Made by a program: the position numbers and the translations under genes | The notes under the pieces: generated by a model | The model's database searches: none | What the model saw: only the letters and a program-made list of their open reading frames with translations | What the model was told of the DNA's origin: nothing | Part shown: piece after piece, positions 8,693 through 15,946 of the stretch | Numbering within the stretch: the stretch's first letter is position 1 | How the letters are laid out: every line of letters begins with the position of its first letter | Assembly: GCF_020034665.1 (NCBI RefSeq) | Contig: NZ_JAIQDI010000001.1 | Span: 3,286,001-3,350,000, forward strand | DNA: 64,000 bases | Reading direction: 5' to 3' | From: Niabella beijingensis | Lineage (GTDB): Bacteria > Bacteroidota > Bacteroidia > Chitinophagales > Chitinophagaceae

Positions 8693-9511
8693 ATGGAAAA
8701 AACAAAAATCCTTTCTGCCAGCTTTCTGGACATTTTGTTTGACGGCAGAAACAAGGCTTATGGCGCTTACGAATTACGTAATACCTATAACCGACGCCTG
8801 GTGAAAGCCCTGGGAGCTACCGGTCTGGTCATCGCGGTGTTTATGGGGGCCACGGCCCTTAAGGCAACGGAATCAAAAAGCAAACTAGCACACATTGTGG
8901 GTCCGACAATCGAAATTACAAAGATCGAAGAGCCCGAAAAAGCAGAGCCACCCGCTCCAAAGCCGCCAAAAATGCAGGAGCCCAAAAAGATTGAGACCGC
9001 AAAATTCGTGATTCCGAAAATCACTCCGGATGAAAAAGTGATCACTGCCCCGCCTGCGCAGGACGACCTGGCAGATGTAAAGATCGGCATAGAAAATATT
9101 AAAGGGGATAAGCTGGGTGATATTGCCACACCACCACTGGGTGTACCGGATGGAAAAGGGTTGATAGAAACCAAACGTGTGGATAATGATGATACCCGGT
9201 TTACAAAAATTGAAAAAGAAGCAGAATATTCCGGCGACTGGGCACGTTTCTTGACCACCAATCTGCGCAGTGAAATACCGGTGGATAATGGAGCCCCTAC
9301 TGGTAGCTACCAGGTTATCGTACAGTTTGTTGTGGATGTAAACGGTGCTGTAAGTGATATTAAAGTGGCCCGGGATCCCGGTTTTGGTATGGCAGAAGAA
9401 GCCATCCGGGTAATAAAAAAATCCGGCAAATGGAAACCGGCGATTCAGAACGGCATAGCGGTAAAAGCATATAGAAAGCAGCCCATTACCTTCCAGGTGG
9501 TGGAGCAGTAG
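8693..9511 (+). CDS. TonB family energy transducer
   Basis: A 272-residue protein. The N-terminus FLDILFDGRNKAYGAYELR is typical of Bacteroidota TonB proteins. One membrane segment (about residues 38-57) is followed by a Pro/Lys/Glu-rich periplasmic spacer (about 75-115) and a C-terminal TonB domain (about 185-272, with IVQFVVDVNGAVSDIKV). It transmits the proton-motive force from ExbB/ExbD to outer-membrane receptors. It follows the exbD gene with a 90-bp gap and is probably in the same transcription unit. Confidence 0.92.
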   Translation: MEKTKILSASFLDILFDGRNKAYGAYELRNTYNRRLVKALGATGLVIAVFMGATALKATESKSKLAHIVGPTIEITKIEEPEKAEPPAPKPPKMQEPKKIETAKFVIPKITPDEKVITAPPAQDDLADVKIGIENIKGDKLGDIATPPLGVPDGKGLIETKRVDNDDTRFTKIEKEAEYSGDWARFLTTNLRSEIPVDNGAPTGSYQVIVQFVVDVNGAVSDIKVARDPGFGMAEEAIRVIKKSGKWKPAIQNGIAVKAYRKQPITFQVVEQ

Positions 9512-9526
9512 GCGGAAGGGCAGATG

Positions 9527-9567
9527 CCTGCGGGGTTTGAGGCCGCGGAATGATCAAACCTCGCAGG
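9527..9567. repeat. Inverted repeat related to the 4258 palindrome
   Basis: Arms CCTGCGGGGTTTGA and TCAAACCTCGCAGG pair at 13 of 14 positions around a 13-base loop. It sits between the tonB stop codon and the promoter of the phosphatidylserine decarboxylase gene. It could end tonB transcription, although the T-run is short (GGTTTTGTG). The core resembles the 4258-4286 palindrome. Confidence 0.6.
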
Positions 9568-9574
9568 TTTTGTG

Positions 9575-9582
9575 TAATTTTG
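9575..9582 (+). promoter_or_regulatory. -7 promoter element (TAATTTTG) of psd
   Basis: A TAnnTTTG match 18 bases before the ATG at 9601. It lies downstream of the in-frame ATG at 9550 and so argues against that earlier start. Confidence 0.5.
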
Positions 9583-9600
9583 CGGCCTAAACAAAAGCAA

Positions 9601-10260
9601 ATGACATTACACAGGGAGGGGAATGCCACCATTACCATCAGCACGGTACTTTTTTTAATAGTAAGTTTCGTTTTTTACTATTTTCTGTTTCATACATACC
9701 CTGCTGTTTTCTGGATACTTGAGATCGCACTGATCGTGGTGTTCGGATTGATCATTTCCTTCTTCCGGATACCGAGCCGGAAGTATACGATTGACGGTAA
9801 TGCGGTGATCGCGCCCTGTGACGGTAAAGTAGTGGTGATCGAAGAAGTGCAGGCGGATGAATATTTCAGCGACCGTCGGATACAGGTATCTATCTTTATG
9901 AGTCCGCTGAACGTACATGTGAACCGGAACCCGGTGGACGGGGAGATTGTGTATGATCAATATCATAAAGGAAAGTACCTGGTGGCCTGGCATCCGAAAT
10001 CTTCCACAGAAAACGAACGGCATTCAAACGTATACCGGCACAGCAACGGCAAAGAAGTGCTCACCAAGCAGATCGCCGGAGCACTGGCAAAGCGGATCGT
10101 AAATTATAACAAGGTAGGAAGCAGTGTAAAGCAGGCGGATGAGATGGGGTTCATCAAATTCGGCTCCCGGGTAGATCTGTTGCTGCCGCTGGATGCCAAA
10201 ATCAATGTAAAGATCGGCGACGTTGCCGTAGGAGGTGTTACGGTAGTAGCCACCTGGTAA
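9601..10260 (+). CDS. psd: Phosphatidylserine decarboxylase family protein
   Basis: A 219-residue membrane enzyme that decarboxylates phosphatidylserine to phosphatidylethanolamine. Two hydrophobic helices occupy about residues 8-55, followed by the catalytic domain. The self-cleavage site is in GFIKFGSRVD: cleavage before S189 would make the pyruvoyl cofactor and leave a short alpha chain. The length matches the short (non-E. coli) bacterial type. The start at 9601 is chosen because the promoter element lies between it and the upstream in-frame ATG at 9550. It is monocistronic, with a clear terminator behind. Confidence 0.92.
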   Translation: MTLHREGNATITISTVLFLIVSFVFYYFLFHTYPAVFWILEIALIVVFGLIISFFRIPSRKYTIDGNAVIAPCDGKVVVIEEVQADEYFSDRRIQVSIFMSPLNVHVNRNPVDGEIVYDQYHKGKYLVAWHPKSSTENERHSNVYRHSNGKEVLTKQIAGALAKRIVNYNKVGSSVKQADEMGFIKFGSRVDLLLPLDAKINVKIGDVAVGGVTVVATW

Positions 10261-10279
10261 TGAACCGGAAAAGAACCGG

Positions 10280-10303
10280 AGCCCCACATTGCGGGGCTTT
10301 TTT
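10280..10303 (+). terminator. Intrinsic terminator of psd
   Basis: A GC-rich hairpin, AGCCCC with GGGGCT plus one inner pair, is followed directly by a TTTTTT run. It starts 19 bases after the stop codon. Confidence 0.85.
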
Positions 10304-10339
10304 ATGCGTATTTGTGTTGTCTATAAGAAAAAATAATAT

Positions 10340-10371
10340 ATAGATTTTATCTATATACTTATAGAAACTAT
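10340..10371 (+). promoter_or_regulatory. OxyR-type operator upstream of the peroxiredoxin operon
   Basis: ATAGATTTTATCTAT at 10340-10354 matches the OxyR half-operator ATAGnTnnnAnCTAT at every defined base. A second, shortened pair, ATAG (10361-10364) and CTAT (10368-10371), follows after six bases instead of seven. The element ends two bases before the -33 box of the promoter that drives a 2-Cys peroxiredoxin gene, the classic OxyR target. That OxyR binds here is an inference from motif and context; the regulator gene is not in the window. Confidence 0.6.
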
Positions 10372-10373
10372 CG

Positions 10374-10405
10374 TTTGCCTGCGGCTGATTTTTGCGGTAC
10401 TTTTG
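10374..10405 (+). promoter_or_regulatory. Complete Bacteroidota promoter of the peroxiredoxin operon
   Basis: TTTG (-33, 10374-10377) and TACTTTTG (-7, 10398-10405) are separated by 20 bases, as in the Bacteroidota sigma-70 consensus. It leaves a leader of about 45 bases before the ATG at 10457. It is the best-formed promoter in the window. Confidence 0.75.
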
Positions 10406-10456
10406 CCGCGCAATTGAAAAGCATAAAATCAGTTAAAAATTTTTAAAACAATAAGT

Positions 10457-11092
10457 ATGTCGTTAGTAGGAAAAAAATTCCCGAGTGTGGCAATCGATGC
10501 AATGTCTGAAATGGGCGATCTTTTAAAAGTGGATGTGTACAAAGAAGCAGTGAACAACAAAAAGAAAGTGGTATTGTTCTGGTATCCGAAAGACTTTACG
10601 TTTGTATGTCCGACGGAATTGCATGCCTTTCAGGAAGCTATAAAAGAGTTTGAAAAACGCAATACCCTTATCATCGGTGCTTCCTGTGACACGGCCGAAG
10701 TACACTTTGCCTGGCTGAATACACCAAAGGATAATGGAGGTATCGAAGGCGTTACGTATCCCATCCTTGCAGATACACATCGCTATCTGGCAGGTGAACT
10801 CGGTATACTGGACGCCGGTTATGAGGTGAATGATGAAACAGGGGATGTAATTTTAAGCGGTTCAAATGTGAGTTTCCGGGCTACCTATCTGATCGATGAG
10901 GAAGGCAAAGTATTCCATGAAAGTGTAAATGACATGCCGGTGGGCAGAAATGTTCAGGAATACCTGCGGCTGATCGATGCATATGCCCATGTGCAAAAGC
11001 ACGGGGAAGTGTGCCCGGCAAACTGGGAAGAAGGCAAAAAAGCAATGAACGCAGATCGTGAAGGTGTAGCTTCTTATTTCAGCGAAAACTAA
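10457..11092 (+). CDS. 2-Cys peroxiredoxin (AhpC-like)
   Basis: A 211-residue cytoplasmic thiol peroxidase that reduces hydrogen peroxide and organic hydroperoxides. The peroxidatic cysteine is C51 in YPKDFTFVCPTE. The resolving cysteine is C186 in HGEVCPANW, so this is a typical 2-Cys enzyme of the AhpC/Prx1 class. It is the first gene of an operon with a thioredoxin-like protein and a small conserved protein. No AhpF is nearby, so the adjacent thioredoxin is the likely reductant. Regulation by OxyR is suggested by the operator at 10340-10371. Confidence 0.95.
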   Translation: MSLVGKKFPSVAIDAMSEMGDLLKVDVYKEAVNNKKKVVLFWYPKDFTFVCPTELHAFQEAIKEFEKRNTLIIGASCDTAEVHFAWLNTPKDNGGIEGVTYPILADTHRYLAGELGILDAGYEVNDETGDVILSGSNVSFRATYLIDEEGKVFHESVNDMPVGRNVQEYLRLIDAYAHVQKHGEVCPANWEEGKKAMNADREGVASYFSEN

Positions 11093-11105
11093 AAACAGGA
11101 ACCTT

Positions 11106-11420
11106 ATGTATGTAGAGTTAAATGAAGATAATTTACAGGAGCTGGTGACCAATCATGAAAAGGTAATGGTGCAGTATGGTGCCGGCTGGTGTGGCAATTG
11201 CCGGATCATGAAACCGAAATTCAAAAAACTGGCTGCCGAAAACGAGCAGGTCGCTTTTATTTATGTGGATGCGGAAAAGCTACCGGAATCCCGCAAACTG
11301 GCAAAGGTAGATAATCTGCCTACATTCGCGGCGTTCAGCAACGGCCGGTTATTAAACCAGGTGCAAACCAACCAGGTGGCATCATTAAACGAATTATTCA
11401 ATGAAATTACCCATAATTAG
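11106..11420 (+). CDS. Thioredoxin family protein
   Basis: A 104-residue thioredoxin fold without signal peptide. The redox motif is CGNC (C29, C32) in GAGWCGNCRIMKPKFKKL, and the cis-Pro is in VDNLPTFAAF. CGNC instead of CGPC changes the redox potential and is common in peroxiredoxin-linked thioredoxins of this phylum. It begins 13 bp after the peroxiredoxin gene and overlaps the next gene, so it most likely recycles the oxidised peroxiredoxin. Confidence 0.92.
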   Translation: MYVELNEDNLQELVTNHEKVMVQYGAGWCGNCRIMKPKFKKLAAENEQVAFIYVDAEKLPESRKLAKVDNLPTFAAFSNGRLLNQVQTNQVASLNELFNEITHN

Positions 11421-11646
11421 AAAACTTTATCAGGCGGCTCCCCCCGAAAAGCTGCAGACAGCCGTGGAAGTGCTGGAGGCTTTTTGTGAGATGAACATAA
11501 AGGAGGAAGAGCTGGATGTAGCCGGTGAACTGATTACCAATCTTTGCGGAGCAATTGAAGTACATGAAATGGTGAAGAATGGAATGCGTGAATCCGAAGC
11601 ACTGAATAGTTTTTCGAAAAAAGTATTGGGCTCAATTGATTTATAA
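11401..11646 (+). CDS. Small conserved protein of the peroxiredoxin operon (DUF6952-like)
   Basis: An 81-residue acidic protein with no signal peptide and no membrane segment; it is predicted to be helical. It overlaps the thioredoxin gene by 20 bp in another frame, so the two are translationally coupled. I recognise it as the small protein that follows ahpC and thioredoxin genes in Bacteroidota (DUF6952, from memory and not checked). The only motif that stands out is ITNLCGAIEVHEMVKNGM, with single cysteines at about residues 29 and 49. Its function is unknown; a role in the peroxide response is inferred from position. Confidence 0.75.
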   Translation: MKLPIIRKLYQAAPPEKLQTAVEVLEAFCEMNIKEEELDVAGELITNLCGAIEVHEMVKNGMRESEALNSFSKKVLGSIDL

Positions 11647-11670
11647 GCCTGCGTAAAAAGTGCATTTATA

Positions 11671-11699
11671 GTGTTCCGTTGATAGCGGAACGCTTTTTT
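11671..11699 (+). terminator. Intrinsic terminator of the peroxiredoxin operon
   Basis: An 8-bp stem (GTGTTCCG / CGGAACGC, one G-U pair) with a 7-base loop and a run of six T. It closes the three-gene operon. Confidence 0.8.
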
Positions 11700-11719
11700 A
11701 TGGGAATACGAAGCAATGC

Positions 11720-12304
11720 TTATTTCAATACCCGGATCACCTTTACAAATTGTTTTTTATAATATCCCGAAAAGGTACTGATGATAACACCCGTATTGCT
11801 TCCCGCAGCATGAAGAAAGCTGAGTGTGCCTTTATTGGCGGTGATGATGCCAATATGCCCGATGTTCCGGCTGTTCTCTCCTCTGAAGAGGATCAGGTCT
11901 CCGGGTAATGCGTTGTCAAGGGAAATTGTTTCCCCAACATTTCCATAGGCGGCGGAAGTGCGTGGTGGTTTTACCTGGTAATGCTGAAACACATAGTAAA
12001 GCAATCCGGAGCAATCAAAACCTTTTGCCGGATCTGCGGACCCGTATTTGTATGGAGTACCCAAAAAGCGTTTTGCATAATCCACAAATTCCCGGCGACC
12101 GATATCGAGGGGCCGGGTGGTTAAAAAAGTCGCTTTTGATACGGGTGTCGTTGCCGGTGATTCCGGATCACTTTCGTTCTTGTCCGGCACACCCGAGGCG
12201 GAAGGCCGGGCAAGCACATTAACGGTGCTGTTCTTTTTTGATCCGGCGCAGGAACAGCACAGTAATAAAAGGACAACGGATAAAACCCCGAGCAACGGTT
12301 TCAT
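11720..12304 (-). CDS. C40 family (NlpC/P60) peptidase lipoprotein
   Basis: A 194-residue protein with a lipoprotein signal peptide ending in a Cys cluster (C16, C17, C19; C19 is the likely lipidated residue). A disordered Ser/Pro/Asp-rich linker follows to about residue 58. The NlpC/P60 domain spans about 70-194, with catalytic C98 in GFDCSGLLYY, H150 in NIGHIGII and H165 as the third polar residue. Such enzymes cut gamma-D-Glu-diaminopimelate bonds in peptidoglycan stem peptides. It should act in the periplasm, anchored to a membrane. Confidence 0.92.
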   Translation of the reverse strand: MKPLLGVLSVVLLLLCCSCAGSKKNSTVNVLARPSASGVPDKNESDPESPATTPVSKATFLTTRPLDIGRREFVDYAKRFLGTPYKYGSADPAKGFDCSGLLYYVFQHYQVKPPRTSAAYGNVGETISLDNALPGDLILFRGENSRNIGHIGIITANKGTLSFLHAAGSNTGVIISTFSGYYKKQFVKVIRVLK

Positions 12305-12308
12305 TTAT

Positions 12309-12316
12309 CAAAAGTA
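12309..12316 (-). promoter_or_regulatory. -7 promoter element (TACTTTTG) of the C40 peptidase gene
   Basis: A TAnnTTTG match on the minus strand, only four bases upstream of the ATG at 12304. Together with 12370-12377 on the other strand it forms a divergent promoter region. Confidence 0.5.
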
Positions 12317-12369
12317 AATGCATTTCTGTTACCAAGGTCTTAAAGCAGCCGTTTTGAACAATTAAAGGG

Positions 12370-12377
12370 TATATTTG
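12370..12377 (+). promoter_or_regulatory. -7 promoter element (TATATTTG) of the NTF2-like gene
   Basis: A TAnnTTTG match 11 bases upstream of the ATG at 12389. Confidence 0.5.
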
Positions 12378-12388
12378 CCGGACAAACA

Positions 12389-12835
12389 ATGATTCTTATG
12401 CATGTACGATTTTTTGCTTTTTTGTTTTTGATGTTGCTGGTTCCGGCAGCAGGGGTAATTGCACAGGGAAAAAATGTGCAGCAGGTAGAAGTGGCTGTAA
12501 AAAAACTTACAAAGGCCATGCTCGACAGTGATGTGCCGGTGCTGAGCGCGCTGGCCGCGGAAAAACTGACCTACGGGCACTCAAGTGGTAAGGTGCAGGA
12601 TAAGGCGGAGTTCCTGGAATCATTCAAAACAGGTGCAAGTGATTTCACCCGGATCGATATAACAGACCAATCGATCTATTTTGTAAATAATACGGCGATC
12701 GTGCGTCATCTGCTGGACGCAGATACCAATGACAATAAACAACCGGGGCATACCACATTAAAGATTATGACCGTTTGGACCAAGGTTGGCAGTCAGTGGC
12801 AGCTGATCGCCCGTCAGGCAGTAAAAGCCCAATAA
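12389..12835 (+). CDS. Secreted NTF2-like (DUF4440) protein
   Basis: A 148-residue protein with an N-terminal signal peptide (hydrophobic residues 5-24, cleavage near VIAQG). The mature part is a single cystatin/NTF2-like alpha+beta domain of the SnoaL/DUF4440 type. LTYGHSSGKVQDKAEFLESF and the closing TVWTKVGSQWQLIARQ are typical of that family in Bacteroidota. These domains bind small ligands or act as isomerases, but no catalytic residues can be assigned. The next gene follows nine bases later, so the two are probably co-transcribed. Confidence 0.82.
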   Translation: MILMHVRFFAFLFLMLLVPAAGVIAQGKNVQQVEVAVKKLTKAMLDSDVPVLSALAAEKLTYGHSSGKVQDKAEFLESFKTGASDFTRIDITDQSIYFVNNTAIVRHLLDADTNDNKQPGHTTLKIMTVWTKVGSQWQLIARQAVKAQ

Positions 12836-12844
12836 ATAGAACTG

Positions 12845-14104
12845 ATGAAAAGCTTTTTTTTAGCAACAGGTGTTGCTATTGGCATGAGTGTGTCTGCACA
12901 GACAAAAACAATTACGGTTATTAACCCTTCTTCCTTAGACCGGAGTGACGAGCTGGTGATCCTTAAAAGGGAATGGGTAAAACATAAACTGCCGGCACTG
13001 ACCGCGCATCAGTATGTTGTGATAACGGATAAGAACGTACCACAACTGGTTCAGTACGATGATCTGGATGGTGATGGGGTATGGGATGAGGCCGTGTTAT
13101 TACTGAACATGACCGCAAAACAAAAACGGCGGCTTACCATTGCGGTCAGCGAGCATCCTGCTGCAGTTAAAGCGGTGGTGCGCACGTATGTACGGCAAAA
13201 GCACCGGCTGCCGGATGGGGGCTTTGGCAGCGTTGTAACAACCGACTCCATGCCTTATAACAATCCTCCTACCGATTTTTCAAAACAGCAATTGCCGCCT
13301 TATCTGACAGAAGGGCCCGCATGGGAGAATGATAAAGTGGGATTCCGGAAATATTTTGATACAAGGAATGCGAACGACATCTGGGGCAAACGGGTGCCCT
13401 ATATGGTGTTGGATGATGTGGGTGCAGATCCTTCCAAAAGCTACCATAACCTGTCTGACTGGGGAATGGATATCTTAAAGGTCGGAAAATCGCTGGGCGC
13501 GGGAGCGCTGGCATTAAAGGTAAAGACCGCAGCCGGAGATTCGCTGATCCGTTTTGGAAGTAATACCGGACAGGTGATCTACAAACAGCTAAGCAGCGGA
13601 CCTTTACGCTCGGTTTTTAAAATAACGTATGAGAACTGGCAGTATCTTCCCGGAGTGGCGCCCCTGACCGTCACCGAACAGATCAGCATCTGGGGAGGGC
13701 AGTATTTTTTTGAGAACAGGGTTACATTCAGTAGTGTACCTGCAACGGCCTCCCTGGTTACCGGTACCATTGATTTTTACAGCCAGCAGGATTACAAGAT
13801 CAATAAAAAAGGAATCGCCGGTCTGTATACCTACGATCCGCAAAGTGAAAATAAAGATCAGCTGGGGCTGGGCATATTAAGTTATGCGAAGGATATAAAG
13901 GGGTTTGACCATATAACCACTCCATCTACAGATGTAACCAATGTATTTACCGTAGACCTGAAAGTGTCCGCCAACAAACCGGTTGTATACCGGTATTATG
14001 TGGGATGGGAGCTGACGGATAAGGCGTTTGCCACACAGCAGGGATTTGAAAAAATGCTCAGCAGTGAGGCTGAAAAATTTGCACAACCACTGAAGATCCG
14101 GTAG
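12845..14104 (+). CDS. DUF4861 domain-containing secreted protein
   Basis: A 419-residue protein with a signal peptide (cleavage about residue 19, after VSAQ). The mature chain looks beta-rich. The segments YDDLDGDGVWDEAVLL (calcium-loop-like Asp cluster) and YMVLDDVGADPSKSYHNLSDWGMDILKVG match what I recall of DUF4861. Members of this family often lie in polysaccharide-utilisation regions, and some relatives are proposed to act on unsaturated uronic-acid products. No such locus surrounds this copy. It lies directly behind the NTF2-like gene. The function here is not known. Confidence 0.8.
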   Translation: MKSFFLATGVAIGMSVSAQTKTITVINPSSLDRSDELVILKREWVKHKLPALTAHQYVVITDKNVPQLVQYDDLDGDGVWDEAVLLLNMTAKQKRRLTIAVSEHPAAVKAVVRTYVRQKHRLPDGGFGSVVTTDSMPYNNPPTDFSKQQLPPYLTEGPAWENDKVGFRKYFDTRNANDIWGKRVPYMVLDDVGADPSKSYHNLSDWGMDILKVGKSLGAGALALKVKTAAGDSLIRFGSNTGQVIYKQLSSGPLRSVFKITYENWQYLPGVAPLTVTEQISIWGGQYFFENRVTFSSVPATASLVTGTIDFYSQQDYKINKKGIAGLYTYDPQSENKDQLGLGILSYAKDIKGFDHITTPSTDVTNVFTVDLKVSANKPVVYRYYVGWELTDKAFATQQGFEKMLSSEAEKFAQPLKIR

Positions 14105-14170
14105 CGCCCGGGTACGGGATCATCCGGCGGGGGATCAATTATTGCCTGCAGACTTATGGATCAGAAGTCC

Positions 14171-14779
14171 TTACCAGTCTTTTTCGTTGCTGATGCCGTA
14201 CTGCGATTTATCTTCTGAAATACGCTGTTGCGTATTCTTCTCCTTGTTTTCCAGCCGGTCCAGCTGATTTTGGGTCTGGCGCTGATTGAGCTTCGATCGA
14301 TCCGGCTTTTTTGAATCATCTTTCTTATCCTGTCCGCCACCGCCACCACTGCTTTGTTTTTTCTTTTCCAGCAATGCCTTCTGGAGATTTTCCCTTGCTT
14401 TTGTATCCCTGCTGTTCAGACGAAGCGCATTCTTGTAGGCTTCAATGCTTTCCTCCAGTTTATTCTGGTTGGAATACACCACACCGGTATTGTAGTAGGC
14501 CCCGGAGCGGAGCAGCAGATCCGTATTGGCAGTGCTGCCTGCCTGCTGATAGGTGTTCACCGCTTCATCATATTTTTTCAAACGGTACAGGGCATTCCCT
14601 TTGTTCATCAATGCGATGTATTTTTGGGGTCCGGCTGTTGCCTTATCATATGTTTTTGCAGCCTCCTCCATCTTGCCCTCCCTGTATAGTTCGTTTCCTT
14701 TTTTGATATAGGTGGACCCTTCCTGGGCCAGCAGGGGAAGCGCGATAAAATTCAGTAAAACGAAAAGCCGGTTTTTCAT
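14171..14779 (-). CDS. Tetratricopeptide repeat protein, BatC-like
   Basis: A 202-residue protein with a signal peptide (MKNRLFVLLNFIALPLLAQE) and about three TPR units (residues 22-130), such as ALMNKGNALYRLKKYDEAV and ESIEAYKNALRLNSRDTKA. A Lys/Asp/Gln-rich tail follows. It overlaps the start of the upstream VWA gene by four bases (ATGA), so the two are translationally coupled. In Bacteroidota this order is batB-batC of the aerotolerance (Bat) operon. The TPRs probably mediate complex assembly in the periplasm. Confidence 0.85.
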   Translation of the reverse strand: MKNRLFVLLNFIALPLLAQEGSTYIKKGNELYREGKMEEAAKTYDKATAGPQKYIALMNKGNALYRLKKYDEAVNTYQQAGSTANTDLLLRSGAYYNTGVVYSNQNKLEESIEAYKNALRLNSRDTKARENLQKALLEKKKQSSGGGGGQDKKDDSKKPDRSKLNQRQTQNQLDRLENKEKNTQQRISEDKSQYGISNEKDW

Positions 14780-15780
14780 TCTTTTGTTTTTTTACCTTCC
14801 GGGAGCACCTGTTCGATCACCAACAGGAGGATCATCGCAGCAGCAAAGACCCAGAAATAATAGGAAAAGCTCATCAGGCTGGTATCGCCGGTTACTTTTT
14901 TGTCGATCTGCTCCAGTTGGGCATTGATCTTTTTAACAGCGGCATCGATATCCGTTAAATGCACATAAACGCCGTTTGTTGTAGCAGCAATTTGCTGTAA
15001 TTCTTTTTGATTCAATTTTGAGATAATCGGCTGTCCGGTTTGCGGATCCAGTTTATTGCCACCGGTAGAATCATCAGGAATAAATGTTCCTTCCGGAGAG
15101 CCGATCCCAACTGTATTGACCATTAACCCGCGTTTCTGCATTTCTTTTGAGAGCTCCAGCGCCTTTTCATCATGATCTTCCCCATCAGATATCAGGATCA
15201 CAGCTTTAAATTTTGCTTCCCGCTCACCAAAGGACTTCAGGCTTTCTTCAAGGGCATCACCGATTACGGTGCCCTTTACAGGAACCACATCCGGAGAAGC
15301 ATCATTTACATAGATCTGGGCCGAGCTGTGGTCGGCACTGATCGGCATCTGGATATAGGCTTTGCCGGCAAACCATACAAGACCCACACGGTTATTGGGC
15401 ATGGCATCCATCATCTTGCTGATGAATTGTTTTGCGAAAAGCAACCGGCTGGGCTTTACATCCTGGGCAAGCATGCTCTTGCTCAGGTCCAGCGCAAACA
15501 CTACATCGATCCCTTTTCTTTTTATACCATCATTACCGCCCGGCTTACGAAGGCTCATGGTGCAGAACACTCCCATCAGGAAGGCCAGGCATAATAATAT
15601 AAACTTTAAATTGAAGCGGGACGGGCTGTAGCCGCGGATCATGGTTTTTACAAGCGAGGGCTCCCCGATCTTACGGATGGTTCTTTTTTTCCAGCTTTTT
15701 ACTGCGGAAAAAAGGAGCAGGAACAGCAATACTGCAGCACTCAGCCAAATAAAATAGATATATTGAAATTCAAAATTCAT
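14776..15780 (-). CDS. VWA domain membrane protein, BatB-like
   Basis: A 334-residue protein with two membrane segments near the N-terminus (about 8-27 and 57-76), a periplasmic von Willebrand A domain and a C-terminal membrane helix (about 303-323). The MIDAS metal motif DLSKS is in VFALDLSKSML and the second site in LISDGEDHDE. The start at 15780 (MNFEFQYIYFIW) is preferred over 15843, because the extra 21 residues are unlike the family. Bat proteins are linked to aerotolerance and stress. batA normally sits upstream; here the upstream neighbour is a beta-lactamase, and batD and batE are not downstream. Confidence 0.85.
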   Translation of the reverse strand: MNFEFQYIYFIWLSAAVLLFLLLFSAVKSWKKRTIRKIGEPSLVKTMIRGYSPSRFNLKFILLCLAFLMGVFCTMSLRKPGGNDGIKRKGIDVVFALDLSKSMLAQDVKPSRLLFAKQFISKMMDAMPNNRVGLVWFAGKAYIQMPISADHSSAQIYVNDASPDVVPVKGTVIGDALEESLKSFGEREAKFKAVILISDGEDHDEKALELSKEMQKRGLMVNTVGIGSPEGTFIPDDSTGGNKLDPQTGQPIISKLNQKELQQIAATTNGVYVHLTDIDAAVKKINAQLEQIDKKVTGDTSLMSFSYYFWVFAAAMILLLVIEQVLPEGKKTKE

Positions 15781-15946
15781 GTACCTGCTGATTTTATCCC
15801 GGTTCCTGCTGAACCCTGCAATAATTAAGCCGACACCGGCCAAAAGTTGTTAAAGGCAGCCGGTTCTTTTAGCTGCTCTTACAGCAAACGGGCGAGGTAC
15901 AGCGGCTGCACCACTTCTAACAGGTTTTAAATATAATAAAGATCGC

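Noticed and set aside
9550..9600. Upstream ATG of the phosphatidylserine decarboxylase
   Set aside because: The TAATTTTG promoter element lies between it and the ATG at 9601, so the longer product would not be transcribed.
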